From Pseudooceanicola nanhaiensis DSM 18065 (GTDB lineage Bacteria; Pseudomonadota; Alphaproteobacteria; Rhodobacterales; Rhodobacteraceae): a DNA stretch of 64,000 nt. The DNA lies in the NCBI RefSeq assembly GCF_000688295.1, contig NZ_JHZF01000013.1, positions 1,178,001 through 1,242,000 of the forward strand, given 5' to 3'. Positions within the stretch are counted from its first letter, which is position 1; each line of letters begins with the position of its first letter. Made by a program: the position numbers and the translations under genes. The notes beneath the pieces were generated by a model. The model was not told where the DNA came from and searched no databases. It saw only the letters and a program-made list of their open reading frames with translations. Of this stretch, positions 26,078 through 34,622 are shown piece after piece.

Positions 26078-27016
26078 ATGACCGACGCAAGCATCAATAC
26101 GCAGGTTCAGGACGGCGAGGCGCAGTTCGGCGATTTCGTCGCGCTGCTGAAGCCGCGCGTCATGTCGCTGGTTGTCTTCACCGCCGCCGTCGGCCTGATC
26201 GCCGCGCCCGTGCCGGTGCACCCCTTCGTCGCCTTCTGCGCCATCCTGTTCATCGCCCTCGGCGGCGGCGCCTCGGGCGCGCTGAACATGTGGTACGATG
26301 CCGACATCGACGCGGTGATGAAGCGCACCTCGAAGCGCCCCATCCCGACCGGCCGCGTCACCCCCGGTGACGCGCTCGCGCTCGGGCTCGGGCTGTCCGG
26401 CGCCTCGGTGCTGATGCTGGGGCTCGCCGCGAACTGGCTGGCGGCCGGGCTGCTGGCCTTCACGATCTTCTTCTACGCCGTGATCTACACGATGTGGCTC
26501 AAGCGCTGGACGCCGCAGAACATCGTCATCGGCGGCGCCGCGGGCGCCTTCCCTCCGATGATCGGCTGGGCGGTGGCGACCGGCGGCATCTCGGTCGAAT
26601 CCGTCCTGATGTTCGCGCTGACCTTCATGTGGACGCCGCCGCACTTCTGGGCGCTCGCGCTGTTCATGAATTCGGATTACGAGAAGGCCGGCGTGCCGAT
26701 GCTGACCGTCACCCACGGCCGCACCTCGACCCGCCGCCATGTCTTCGTCTACACGCTGCTGCTCGCGCCCGTGGCGCTCGGCATCGGCTTCACCTCGATC
26801 GGCGGGCCGCTCTACCTGGCGGTGGCGACGGTGCTGAACCTGCTCTTCATCAAGGGCGCATGGGACATCCTGCGCCGTGACGAGGCAACCGCCGAGGCCG
26901 ACAAGTACCGCGTCGAGAAGCGGTTCTTCGCGCTGTCGCTGCTCTATCTCTTCCTGCACTTCGGCGCGATCCTCGCCGAAGCCGTTCTGCGGCCCTGGGG
27001 CCTGGGGGGATGGTGA
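26078..27016 (+). CDS. ctaB: Protoheme IX farnesyltransferase (heme O synthase)
   Basis: A 312-residue UbiA-superfamily membrane prenyltransferase that adds the farnesyl group to heme B to make heme O, the precursor of heme A. Motif I is [19 protein letters not shown] near residue 70 and the second conserved loop is [14 protein letters not shown] near 205. About nine hydrophobic helices can be counted. The stop overlaps the start of the following small gene (TGATG). Confidence 0.94.
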   Translation: MTDASINTQVQDGEAQFGDFVALLKPRVMSLVVFTAAVGLIAAPVPVHPFVAFCAILFIALGGGASGALNMWYDADIDAVMKRTSKRPIPTGRVTPGDALALGLGLSGASVLMLGLAANWLAAGLLAFTIFFYAVIYTMWLKRWTPQNIVIGGAAGAFPPMIGWAVATGGISVESVLMFALTFMWTPPHFWALALFMNSDYEKAGVPMLTVTHGRTSTRRHVFVYTLLLAPVALGIGFTSIGGPLYLAVATVLNLLFIKGAWDILRRDEATAEADKYRVEKRFFALSLLYLFLHFGAILAEAVLRPWGLGGW

Positions 27017-27201
27017 TGCAATTCCGCGAAGAGCACGAGATCCACAGCCGCAAGCGCAGCATGAACCGCGGCGTCGGCCTGGTGCTGGCGGCCTTCGTGG
27101 CGCTGGTCTTCGGGCTGACCGTCGTGAAGGTCTCGAACCTCGATTTCTCCGAGATGCCGGGCGCCGAAGCGCCCGCTTCGGGCGCCGAGGTGACGCAATG
27201 A
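27016..27201 (+). CDS. Small single-span membrane protein between ctaB and ctaG
   Basis: A 61-residue protein: a charged N-terminus ([19 protein letters not shown]), one hydrophobic helix (~20-42) and a short polar tail. The stop of ctaB and this ATG overlap (TGATG); an in-frame ATG two codons earlier (27010) is also possible. The end overlaps ctaG (ATGA). Small single-helix proteins at this position are common in alphaproteobacterial oxidase operons and are often labelled assembly proteins; the function is not proven. Confidence 0.8.
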   Translation: MQFREEHEIHSRKRSMNRGVGLVLAAFVALVFGLTVVKVSNLDFSEMPGAEAPASGAEVTQ

Positions 27202-27785
27202 AGAGCACGACCAAGACCCTTCTGCTGACCGTCGGCACCGTCGTGACCATGGGCGCGCTGGCCTGGGCCTCGGTGCCCTTCTACAACTGGTTCTGCCGGG
27301 TGACCGGCTTCGGCGGCGTGACCAACGTGGCCGAGGCGGGCAGCGACACGGTGCTCGACCGCACGATCAAGGTCCGCTTCGACGCGAACACCGCCCCCGG
27401 CATGCCCTGGGAGTTCAAGCCGGTGCAGCGCGAGGTCGAGCTGCGGATCGGCGAGACGGGGATCGCCTTCTACGAGGCCTACAACCCGACCGACCGGGCC
27501 GTGGCGGGCACGGCCAGCTACAACGTGGCCCCCTACGACGCGGGCTACTACTTCACCAAGATCGACTGCTTCTGCTTCACCATGCAGGTGCTGCAGCCGG
27601 GTGAGCGGGTCGAGATGCCCGTGACCTTCTACGTCGATCCCGAGATGGTCGACGATCGCGATGCGAAGTATATCAAGAGCATCACCCTGTCCTATACATT
27701 CTACGAAACCGAGATGCCCGAAGAGCAGGATGTCGCGGCCGGTACGGCCGGGGCGGATGCCGAGGGCAAGACCGGACTGAACTGA
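27198..27785 (+). CDS. ctaG: Cytochrome c oxidase assembly protein CtaG (Cox11)
   Basis: A 195-residue inner-membrane protein with one N-terminal helix (residues ~7-25) and a periplasmic immunoglobulin-like domain. The Cox11 copper site is the conserved KIDCFCF pair near residue 118, and [15 protein letters not shown] is the classic start of the domain, with a third conserved Cys. It inserts CuB into subunit I. It overlaps the preceding small gene by 4 bases. The C-terminal ~20 residues are acidic and low in complexity. Confidence 0.95.
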   Translation: MKSTTKTLLLTVGTVVTMGALAWASVPFYNWFCRVTGFGGVTNVAEAGSDTVLDRTIKVRFDANTAPGMPWEFKPVQREVELRIGETGIAFYEAYNPTDRAVAGTASYNVAPYDAGYYFTKIDCFCFTMQVLQPGERVEMPVTFYVDPEMVDDRDAKYIKSITLSYTFYETEMPEEQDVAAGTAGADAEGKTGLN

Positions 27786-27807
27786 GAGGCTCCAACGAGG
27801 GACCGAG

Positions 27808-28608
27808 ATGGCGCACGAAAAGAACCACGACTACCATATTCTGACCCCGTCGATCCAACCGTTCCTCGGTGCGATCGCGGCCTTCATCATGCTGTTCGGT
27901 GCCGTCCTGTGGTTCCATGACAGCGGCCCCTGGATGTTCCTGATCGGCTTCGCGCTGACCGCCTACGTCATGTTCGCCTGGTGGGCCGAGACCATCGCAG
28001 AGAACAACGCCGGCGATCACACGCCGGTCGTCCGGCTGGGCCTGAAATACGGCTTCATCCTCTTCATCATGTCCGAGGTGATGTTCTTCTCGGCCTGGTT
28101 CTGGACCTTCTTCAAGCACGCGCTCTACCCGATGGGGCCGGACAGCCCGATGGTCGACGGCGTCTGGCCGCCCGCGGGGATCGAGACCTTCGACCCCTGG
28201 CACCTGCCGCTGATCAACACGCTGATCCTGCTCTGCTCGGGCGCGGCATGCACCTGGGCGCACCACGCGCTGGTGCACGAGAACAACCGCCAGGACGTGA
28301 AATGGGGCCTGATCCTCGCGATCGTTCTGGGCGTGATCTTCACCTTCTTCCAGGCCTACGAATATTCCCACGCGGCCTTCGGCTTCTCGGGCAACATCTA
28401 CGGCGCGACCTTCTTCATGGCGACCGGCTTCCACGGGGCCCACGTCATCATCGGGACGATCTTCCTCTTCGTCTGCCTGATGCGGGTCTATGCCGGGCAT
28501 TTCACGCCGACCGACCACACCGGGTTCGAGATGGCGGCCTGGTACTGGCACTTCGTCGACGTGGTGTGGCTCTTCCTGTTCTGCGTGATCTACATCTGGG
28601 GCAGCTGA
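27808..28608 (+). CDS. ctaE: Cytochrome c oxidase subunit III
   Basis: A 266-residue subunit III with seven hydrophobic helices. Typical segments are [33 protein letters not shown]-like ([17 protein letters not shown]) and [15 protein letters not shown] with the conserved His. It helps keep the proton pump stable. GAGGGACCGAG precedes the ATG. A strong rho-independent terminator follows at 28650. Confidence 0.95.
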   Translation: MAHEKNHDYHILTPSIQPFLGAIAAFIMLFGAVLWFHDSGPWMFLIGFALTAYVMFAWWAETIAENNAGDHTPVVRLGLKYGFILFIMSEVMFFSAWFWTFFKHALYPMGPDSPMVDGVWPPAGIETFDPWHLPLINTLILLCSGAACTWAHHALVHENNRQDVKWGLILAIVLGVIFTFFQAYEYSHAAFGFSGNIYGATFFMATGFHGAHVIIGTIFLFVCLMRVYAGHFTPTDHTGFEMAAWYWHFVDVVWLFLFCVIYIWGS

Positions 28609-28612
28609 GCCC

Positions 28613-28636
28613 GCGCCGGGCTGACGCCCGGCCTAC
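28613..28636. repeat. Dispersed GCCGGGC/GCCCGGC-CTAC hairpin, copy A
   Basis: GCCGGGC (28615-28621) and GCCCGGC (28626-28632) form a 7-bp hairpin with a 4-base loop, followed by CTAC. The same arms and CTAC tail recur at 32617-32638. It lies 6 bases past the ctaE stop. Confidence 0.6.
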
Positions 28637-28649
28637 GGCCTGAACGACC

Positions 28650-28685
28650 GGGGCGCGGGGGAGGATCCCGCGCCCCTTCCCTTTT
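28650..28685 (+). terminator. Rho-independent terminator after ctaE
   Basis: A perfect 10-bp GC-only stem GGGGCGCGGG/CCCGCGCCCC with a 7-base loop is followed by TTCCCTTTT. It lies 41 bases past ctaE and 12 bases before the surf1 ATG, so surf1-thrC downstream depends on read-through or its own promoter. Confidence 0.8.
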
Positions 28686-28697
28686 GACGGAGACGAC

Positions 28698-29378
28698 ATG
28701 GCCCGCAAACTCTTCATGATCGCCGTGATCGGCCTTGGCGGGGTCGCGGTCCTGCTGTGGCTCGGCTTCTGGCAGATCGACCGGCTGGCCGAGAAGGAGG
28801 CGATCCTGCGCGCGATCGAGAGCCGCATCGCCGATGCGACCGTGGCCTTGCCCGAGCTTCCCGATGCCGAGCGCGACCAGTACCTGCCGGTCGCCGTCGA
28901 GGGGCGGATCGACGGCAGGCCGCTGCAGGTCCTGACCAGCCGCAAGAATGTCGGCGCGGGCCACCGGCTGGTGGTGCCCTTCGCGACCGGGGAGCGGCGC
29001 CTGCTGCTCGATCTGGGCTTCGTGCCGCAGGGCGCCGCGATGCCCGACCTGCCGCCGGGCCGGATCGCGGTGATCGGCAACCTGCACTGGCCGGACGAGC
29101 GCGACAGCTTCACCCCGGATCCGGACATGTCCAGCCGGCTCTGGTTCGCCCGCGACGTGCCCGCCATGGCCGCCACGCTCGACACCGAGCCGGTGCTGAT
29201 CGTCCGGCGCGCGGGCGACGACATTCCGGGCATCACGCCCTGGCCGGTCGACACCACGGGCATTCCGAACGATCACCTCGGCTATGCGATCACGTGGTTC
29301 TCGCTGGCCGCGATCTGGCTGGCGATGACGGGGATTCTGGTCTATCGCATGCGCAAACCTGAAGGGGGCACGGCGTGA
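28698..29378 (+). CDS. SURF1 family cytochrome oxidase assembly protein
   Basis: A 226-residue protein with an N-terminal helix (residues ~5-25), a soluble periplasmic domain and a C-terminal helix (~197-217), the two-helix layout of SURF1/Shy1. GFWQIDRLAEKEAIL near the N-terminus and NDHLGYAITWFSLA near the C-terminus match the family's conserved ends. SURF1 assists heme A insertion into subunit I. It follows the ctaE terminator and overlaps thrC by four bases (GTGA). Confidence 0.92.
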   Translation: MARKLFMIAVIGLGGVAVLLWLGFWQIDRLAEKEAILRAIESRIADATVALPELPDAERDQYLPVAVEGRIDGRPLQVLTSRKNVGAGHRLVVPFATGERRLLLDLGFVPQGAAMPDLPPGRIAVIGNLHWPDERDSFTPDPDMSSRLWFARDVPAMAATLDTEPVLIVRRAGDDIPGITPWPVDTTGIPNDHLGYAITWFSLAAIWLAMTGILVYRMRKPEGGTA

Positions 29379-30763
29379 AATACATCTCCACCCGCGGGCA
29401 GGCGCCCGTTCTGAGCTTCGAGGAAGCGATGCTGACCGGGCTGGCCCGGGACGGCGGCCTCTACGTGCCCGAGGAGATCCCGACCTTCTCCGAGGACGAC
29501 ATCGCGGCGCTCGCGGGTCTCAGCTACGAGGACGCGGCCTTCCGGGTGATGAAGCCCTTCATCGGCGACGCCTTCGACGACCGCGAATTCCGCTCGATCA
29601 TCGGCCGCGCCTACGAGGGGTTCGAGCACATCGCCCGCGCGCCCCTGAAGCAGCTCGACAGCAACCACTTCCTGCTCGAGCTCTTCCACGGTCCGACGCT
29701 GGCGTTCAAGGACTTCGCCATGCAGCTGATCGGCCAGCTCTTCCAGGCGTCTCTGGCGCGCTCGGGCAACCGGGTGACCATCGTCGGCGCGACCTCCGGC
29801 GACACCGGCTCGGCCGCGATCGAGGCCTTCGCGGGGCTCGACAATGTCGATGTCTTCGTCCTCTACCCGCACGGCCGGGTGTCCGAGGTGCAGCGCCGCC
29901 AGATGACGACGCCCGATGCCGAGAACGTCCATGCCATCGCGCTCGACGGGCATTTCGACGATTGCCAGGCGCGGCTGAAGGACATGTTCAACGACCACGC
30001 CTTCCGCGACGAGGTGGGGCTCGCGGGCGTGAACTCGATCAACTGGGCGCGGGTGCTGGCGCAGGTGGTCTATTACTTCACCTCCGCCGTCTCGCTCGGT
30101 GCGCCGCACCGGAACGTGTCCTTCACCGTGCCCACGGGCAATTTCGGCGACATCTTCGCGGGCTCCATCGCCAAGCGGATGGGCCTGCCCATCGACCGGC
30201 TGGTGATCGCGACGAACCAGAACGACATCCTGCACCGCTGCATGACGACCGGTGAATACCGCACCGACAAGGTGATCCCCTCGATCAGCCCGTCGATGGA
30301 CATCCAGGTCAGCTCCAACTTCGAACGCGCGCTCTTCGACGCCTACGGGCGCGACGGGGCGGCGGTGGCGCAGCTGATGGAGGAGCTGAAGTCGGGCGGC
30401 TTCAAGGTCTCCCAGGGCGCGCTGGAGGCGCTGCGCGAGGATTACGACAGCGGCATGGCCACCGAGGACGAGACGCTGGCCACGATCAGCCACATCGCCG
30501 AGGTGACGGGAGAGGTGCTCTGCCCCCATTCCGCGGTCGGCGTGAAGGTGGCCGAGGAGATGCGCAATCCCGAGGTCCCGATGATCACCTTGGCGACGGC
30601 GCACCCGGCCAAGTTCCCTGACGCGGTGGAAGAGGCGACCGGCGACCGCCCGGGGCTTCCCCCTTTCATGGCTTCCCTGTATGACCGACCGGAACGGGTG
30701 ACGGAGGCAAAGAACGACCTCGCCGCCCTGCAATCCCTGATCCGAGAACGGCGCACGACTTGA
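29375..30763 (+). CDS. thrC: Threonine synthase
   Basis: A 462-residue PLP enzyme converting O-phosphohomoserine to threonine. The PLP Lys is in GPTLAFKDFAMQ near residue 110 and GATSGDTGSAAIEAF follows as the phosphate-binding loop. The N-terminal YISTRGQAPVLSFEEAMLTG is typical of the long bacterial class. It starts with GTG inside the surf1 stop (GTGA), with AAGGGGG upstream, and ends inside the TTG start of the M16 peptidase, so three genes are translationally coupled. Confidence 0.95.
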   Translation: MKYISTRGQAPVLSFEEAMLTGLARDGGLYVPEEIPTFSEDDIAALAGLSYEDAAFRVMKPFIGDAFDDREFRSIIGRAYEGFEHIARAPLKQLDSNHFLLELFHGPTLAFKDFAMQLIGQLFQASLARSGNRVTIVGATSGDTGSAAIEAFAGLDNVDVFVLYPHGRVSEVQRRQMTTPDAENVHAIALDGHFDDCQARLKDMFNDHAFRDEVGLAGVNSINWARVLAQVVYYFTSAVSLGAPHRNVSFTVPTGNFGDIFAGSIAKRMGLPIDRLVIATNQNDILHRCMTTGEYRTDKVIPSISPSMDIQVSSNFERALFDAYGRDGAAVAQLMEELKSGGFKVSQGALEALREDYDSGMATEDETLATISHIAEVTGEVLCPHSAVGVKVAEEMRNPEVPMITLATAHPAKFPDAVEEATGDRPGLPPFMASLYDRPERVTEAKNDLAALQSLIRERRTT

Positions 30764-32022
30764 CGACGCAGTATCACACGCTTTCCAACGGCTTCCGCAT
30801 CGTGACCGAAGAGATGCCGGGCCTGCAATCCGCCGCCATCGGCATCTGGGTCTCGGCCGGTGGCCGCAACGAGACCGAGGTGCAGAACGGCATCGCCCAT
30901 TTCCTCGAGCACATGGCCTTCAAGGGGACCAAGACCCGGTCCGCCCTGAAGATCGCCGAAGAGATCGAGGACGTCGGCGGCTACATCAACGCCTATACCT
31001 CGCGCGAGGTGACGGCCTATTACGCGCGGGTGCTGAAGGACGATGTCGGCCTCGCACTGGACGTGATCGCGGACATCCTGCGGAACCCGACCTTCGAGGA
31101 TTCGGAGATCGAGGTGGAGCGCGGCGTGATCCTCTCCGAGATCGGGCAGGCGCTCGACACCCCCGACGACGTGATCTTCGACTGGCTCCAGGAACAGGCC
31201 TATCCCGACCAGCCGCTTGGCCGCACCATCCTCGGCCCGGCCGAACGGGTGAAGGCCTTCTCGCGCGCGGACCTGTCGGAATTCGTCGGCCAGCACTACG
31301 GGCCCGAGCAGATGATCCTCTCGGCCACCGGCGCGGTCGATCACGACGCCATCGTCCTGCTGGCCGAGGCGCTCTTCGGTGACATGGCCCCGCAGGGGCA
31401 GGACGTGGTGTCGCCCGCCCGCTTCCGCGGCGGCGAGGTGCGGCAGGTGAAGAAGCTCGAACAGGCCCATTTCGCGCTGGCCTTCGAGAGCCCGGATTAC
31501 TGCTCGCCCGACGCCTACACCGCGCAGATCTACGCCACCGCGCTCGGCGGCGGCATGTCCTCGCGCCTGTTCCAGGAGATCCGCGAGAAGCGCGGGCTCT
31601 GCTACACGATCTTCTCGCAGGCGGGCGCCTATTCCGACACCGGGATGATGACGATCTACGCCGGCACCCATGGCGAACAGCTCAAGGGCCTGGCCGAGAT
31701 CACGATCGACGAGATGAAACGTGCCGCAGAGGACATGACCGAGGAAGAGGTCGCCCGCGCCCGCGCCCAGATGAAGGCCGGGATGCTGATGGGGCTCGAA
31801 GGCCCGTCCTCGCGCGCCGAGCGGCAGGCCCGGATGCTCCAGATCTGGGGCCGGGTGCCCGAGCTCGACGAGGTGGTGCAGAAGATCGACGCGGTCACCG
31901 TCGCCGACATCAAGTCCTTCGCGGAACGGATGGCCGTCGAGGCGCCGATGGCGCTGGCGCTCTACGGTCCGGCGGGCGATGCGCCCGGGCTGGAGGCATT
32001 GCAGGAAAGGCGCGCCGCCTGA
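30760..32022 (+). CDS. M16 family zinc peptidase (processing-peptidase-like)
   Basis: A 420-residue member of the mitochondrial-processing-peptidase beta/PqqL group. The inverted zinc motif HFLEHMAFKGT (HxxEH) is near residue 47, with the third ligand Glu about 75 residues on (VERGVILSEIG). The R/Y pair needed for substrate binding is suggested by GGGMSSRLFQEIREKRGLCY. The start is TTG, overlapping the thrC stop (TTGA). Linkage of thrC and this peptidase is widely seen in alphaproteobacteria; its natural substrate is unknown. Confidence 0.92.
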   Translation: MTTQYHTLSNGFRIVTEEMPGLQSAAIGIWVSAGGRNETEVQNGIAHFLEHMAFKGTKTRSALKIAEEIEDVGGYINAYTSREVTAYYARVLKDDVGLALDVIADILRNPTFEDSEIEVERGVILSEIGQALDTPDDVIFDWLQEQAYPDQPLGRTILGPAERVKAFSRADLSEFVGQHYGPEQMILSATGAVDHDAIVLLAEALFGDMAPQGQDVVSPARFRGGEVRQVKKLEQAHFALAFESPDYCSPDAYTAQIYATALGGGMSSRLFQEIREKRGLCYTIFSQAGAYSDTGMMTIYAGTHGEQLKGLAEITIDEMKRAAEDMTEEEVARARAQMKAGMLMGLEGPSSRAERQARMLQIWGRVPELDEVVQKIDAVTVADIKSFAERMAVEAPMALALYGPAGDAPGLEALQERRAA

Positions 32023-32606
32023 TGCTCGGCGCGCGTCGGCGGGTCAGGATCGAGACCGAGCGCATGACGCTGCGCCCGCCCGTCCACGGAGACTGGCGGA
32101 GCTGGTCCGACCTGCGGCGCGAGAGCCAGGAGTTCCTCGTCCCGTGGGAGCCGACCTGGGCCACCGACCACCTCAGCCGCAAGGCCTTCACCAACCGCGT
32201 CTACTGGGCGCAGCGCTCGGTCTCCTCGGGGACGGCGGTGCCGCTCTTCCTCGTCCGGCGCGACGACGATGCGCTGCTCGGGGCGATCACCCTCGACAAC
32301 ATCCGCCGCGGTCCGGCGCAATCCGGCACGCTCGGCTACTGGATCGGCGAACGCTTCTCGCGCCGCGGCTACATGCGCGAGGCCATCATCGCGGTCGTGC
32401 ACCACGCTTTCCACCGGCTCGACCTGAGCCGGATCGAGGCCGCCTGCCTGCCCGAAAACGCCCCCTCCCGCGCGCTGCTGGAGAGCTGCGGCTTCAAGTA
32501 TGAAGGGGTGGCGCAGAGCTATCTGCAGATCGGCGGACGCTGGCGGACCCATGTCCTCTATGCCGCGCTGCGGATGGACCGGCGCGGGAAGACGGATGTC
32601 GGGTAG
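32022..32606 (+). CDS. GNAT N-acetyltransferase (RimJ/RimL type)
   Basis: A 194-residue acetyltransferase. The N-terminus RRVRIETERMTLRPPVHGDW is the RimJ/RimL opening, and the acetyl-CoA loop region reads GTLGYWIGERFSRRGYMREA. IEAACLPENAPSRALLESCG is the conserved second half, where N and E/L contact CoA. It may acetylate ribosomal-protein N-termini, but substrates of this group vary. The ATG overlaps the M16 peptidase stop (TGATG). Confidence 0.88.
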   Translation: MLGARRRVRIETERMTLRPPVHGDWRSWSDLRRESQEFLVPWEPTWATDHLSRKAFTNRVYWAQRSVSSGTAVPLFLVRRDDDALLGAITLDNIRRGPAQSGTLGYWIGERFSRRGYMREAIIAVVHHAFHRLDLSRIEAACLPENAPSRALLESCGFKYEGVAQSYLQIGGRWRTHVLYAALRMDRRGKTDVG

Positions 32607-32616
32607 GGCGGGCGGC

Positions 32617-32638
32617 GCCGGGCTCAAGCCCGGCCTAC
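32617..32638. repeat. Dispersed GCCGGGC/GCCCGGC-CTAC hairpin, copy B
   Basis: GCCGGGC (32617-32623), loop TCAA, GCCCGGC (32628-32634), then CTAC. It repeats copy A at 28613-28636, including the flanking GGC-rich bases, and lies 11 bases past the acetyltransferase stop. Confidence 0.6.
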
Positions 32639-32679
32639 ACCTGACCTTCGAGGTCGCCGCATCAAGGACGCTGCCGTAG

Positions 32680-32699
32680 GGTGCGTGCTTGCACGCACC
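32680..32699. repeat. Hairpin GGTGCGTGC-TT-GCACGCACC
   Basis: A perfect 9-bp stem with a two-base centre. It is a typical REP-like intergenic palindrome. It lies 42 bases beyond copy B of the other hairpin in the same spacer, between convergent genes. Confidence 0.6.
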
Positions 32700-32818
32700 A
32701 TCCGCCGTCGCCGCCAAGCGAAAGACGGACAAGCGCCGGCCCGTGGGATGGCGCTTCGCAACCTTCGAGCCTCGCGCTTTATGCCAGCCGTGGTCACGCC
32801 TCCCGCGGGGCAGGGGGC

Positions 32819-34447
32819 TCAGTGCCCCCCGAGGATCCCCGTCCGCACGCCGTAATCCACCGCGAGAGCGTATTCCGGGTCGTCGTCGCTGTCGACCATC
32901 AGGTGCCCGGCGCGGGTCAGCAGCTTGTGGCAGTCGCGCGAAAGGTGGCGGAGCTGCACCCGCTTGCCGGCCGCCTCGTATTTCGCGGCGACCGCCTCGA
33001 TCGCCTGCAGCGCGGACTGGTCCACGACGCGGCTGTCGGCGAAGTCGATGATGACGGCGGTCGGGTCGGACTTCACGTCGAAGAGCTCCACGAAGCCGTC
33101 GGAGGAGCCGAAGAAGAGCGGTCCGCGCAGCTGGTAGACCTTGGCGCCCTCGGGGGTGACGTAGCTCTTGGCGCCGATCCGGCTCGCCGCGTTCCAGGCA
33201 TAGGCCAGCGCCGAGACGATCACGCCCACGACGACCGCCACGGCGAGGTCGGAAAGCACGGTGACCACGGTCACCAGCAGGATCACGAAGGCATCCGTGG
33301 TGGGCACCTTGGCGAGGATCTTGATCGAGTTCCACGCGAAGGTCCCGATCACCACCATGAACATCACGCCGACGAGCGCGGCCAGCGGGATCAGCTCGAT
33401 CACAGACGACCCGACGAGGATGAAGAGCAGCAGGCAGACCGCCGCCGCGACGCCCGCGATCCGGGTCCGGCCCCCCGAGTTCACGTTGATCATCGATTGC
33501 CCGATCATCGCGCAGCCGCCCATGCCGCCGAAGAAGCCGGTGACCACGTTGGCGGTGCCCTGGGCGATGCACTCCTGCGAGGCGCCGCCGCGCTGGCCGG
33601 TGATCTCGCCGACGAGGTTCAGCGTCAGCAGGCTTTCGATCAGGCCGATGGCGGCGAGGATCATCGCGTAGGGCAGGATGATCTCGAGCGTCTCCAGGTT
33701 CAGCGGCACCATCGGGATGTGGAAGGACGGCAGCCCGCCCTCGATCGAGGCGAGATCGCCCACCACCGGCACGTTCAGCCCGAAGCCGATGACGAGCGCG
33801 GCGGTGATGCCGATGCCCATGAGCGGCGCGGGGATGATCCGGGTGATGCGCGGTGTGACCCAGATGATGAACATCGTCAGGAAGGTCAGCCCCAGCATCA
33901 GCCAGAGCTGCGGGCCGGACAGCCATTCGCCGCCGCCCATGCCATGGCCCTCGGCCTCGGCCGTGCCGGGCACCTTGAACTGGGTGAGCTGCGCCATGAA
34001 GATCACGATGGCGAGCCCGTTGACGAAGCCCAGCATGACCGGGTGCGGCACCAGACGGATGAACTTGCCCCATCTCAGCACGCCCGCCAGCACCTGCAGG
34101 ATGCCCATGAGCACCACGGTCGCGAAGAGGTATTCGACCCCGTGCTCCGCCACCAGCGCCACCATCACCACCGCCAGCGCGCCCGTCGCGCCCGAGATCA
34201 TGCCGGGCCGGCCGCCGATCAGCGCGGTGATGAGCCCGACGAGGAAGGCGGCGTAGAGCCCGACCAGCGGTTCGACCCCCGCGACGAAGGCGAAGGCCAC
34301 CGCCTCGGGCACCAGCGCGAGGGCCACGGTCAGCCCCGAGAGCAGCTCGGTGCGGATACCGCCCGGCGTCAGGCGTCCGGTCGGCGCGATCCTGAGATCG
34401 GGCATGTCGATACGTTTGGCGAAGGCGGCAAAGGCTGCGCGGGTCAC
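32819..34447 (-). CDS. SulP family anion permease with STAS domain
   Basis: A 542-residue inner-membrane transporter. About 11-12 hydrophobic helices are followed by a cytoplasmic STAS domain in the last ~120 residues (VIIDFADSRVVDQSALQAIE). The N-terminal GLTVALALVPEAVAFAFVAG is the conserved SulP entry. Substrates in this family include sulfate, bicarbonate and other anions; none can be picked here. The frame opens with GTG at 34447; an in-frame ATG at 34405 is the alternative start. Neither has a good ribosome-binding site. Confidence 0.9.
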   Translation of the reverse strand: MTRAAFAAFAKRIDMPDLRIAPTGRLTPGGIRTELLSGLTVALALVPEAVAFAFVAGVEPLVGLYAAFLVGLITALIGGRPGMISGATGALAVVMVALVAEHGVEYLFATVVLMGILQVLAGVLRWGKFIRLVPHPVMLGFVNGLAIVIFMAQLTQFKVPGTAEAEGHGMGGGEWLSGPQLWLMLGLTFLTMFIIWVTPRITRIIPAPLMGIGITAALVIGFGLNVPVVGDLASIEGGLPSFHIPMVPLNLETLEIILPYAMILAAIGLIESLLTLNLVGEITGQRGGASQECIAQGTANVVTGFFGGMGGCAMIGQSMINVNSGGRTRIAGVAAAVCLLLFILVGSSVIELIPLAALVGVMFMVVIGTFAWNSIKILAKVPTTDAFVILLVTVVTVLSDLAVAVVVGVIVSALAYAWNAASRIGAKSYVTPEGAKVYQLRGPLFFGSSDGFVELFDVKSDPTAVIIDFADSRVVDQSALQAIEAVAAKYEAAGKRVQLRHLSRDCHKLLTRAGHLMVDSDDDPEYALAVDYGVRTGILGGH

Positions 34448-34622
34448 AAGGCGTCCGGTGTCTGGGAAAATTGAACCCTCCCCTTAACGAAAAACTGCCC
34501 GGAAAGCCACGCTGCGTCGCAGAAACCCGACATGTGTGTCGCGCATGCCTCCCATGCCGAACTCGCAGGATCGTGACCGCGCGGTTTCCCGGGCCTGCTA
34601 AGCTGGCCCGAGGAGGTCCGCC

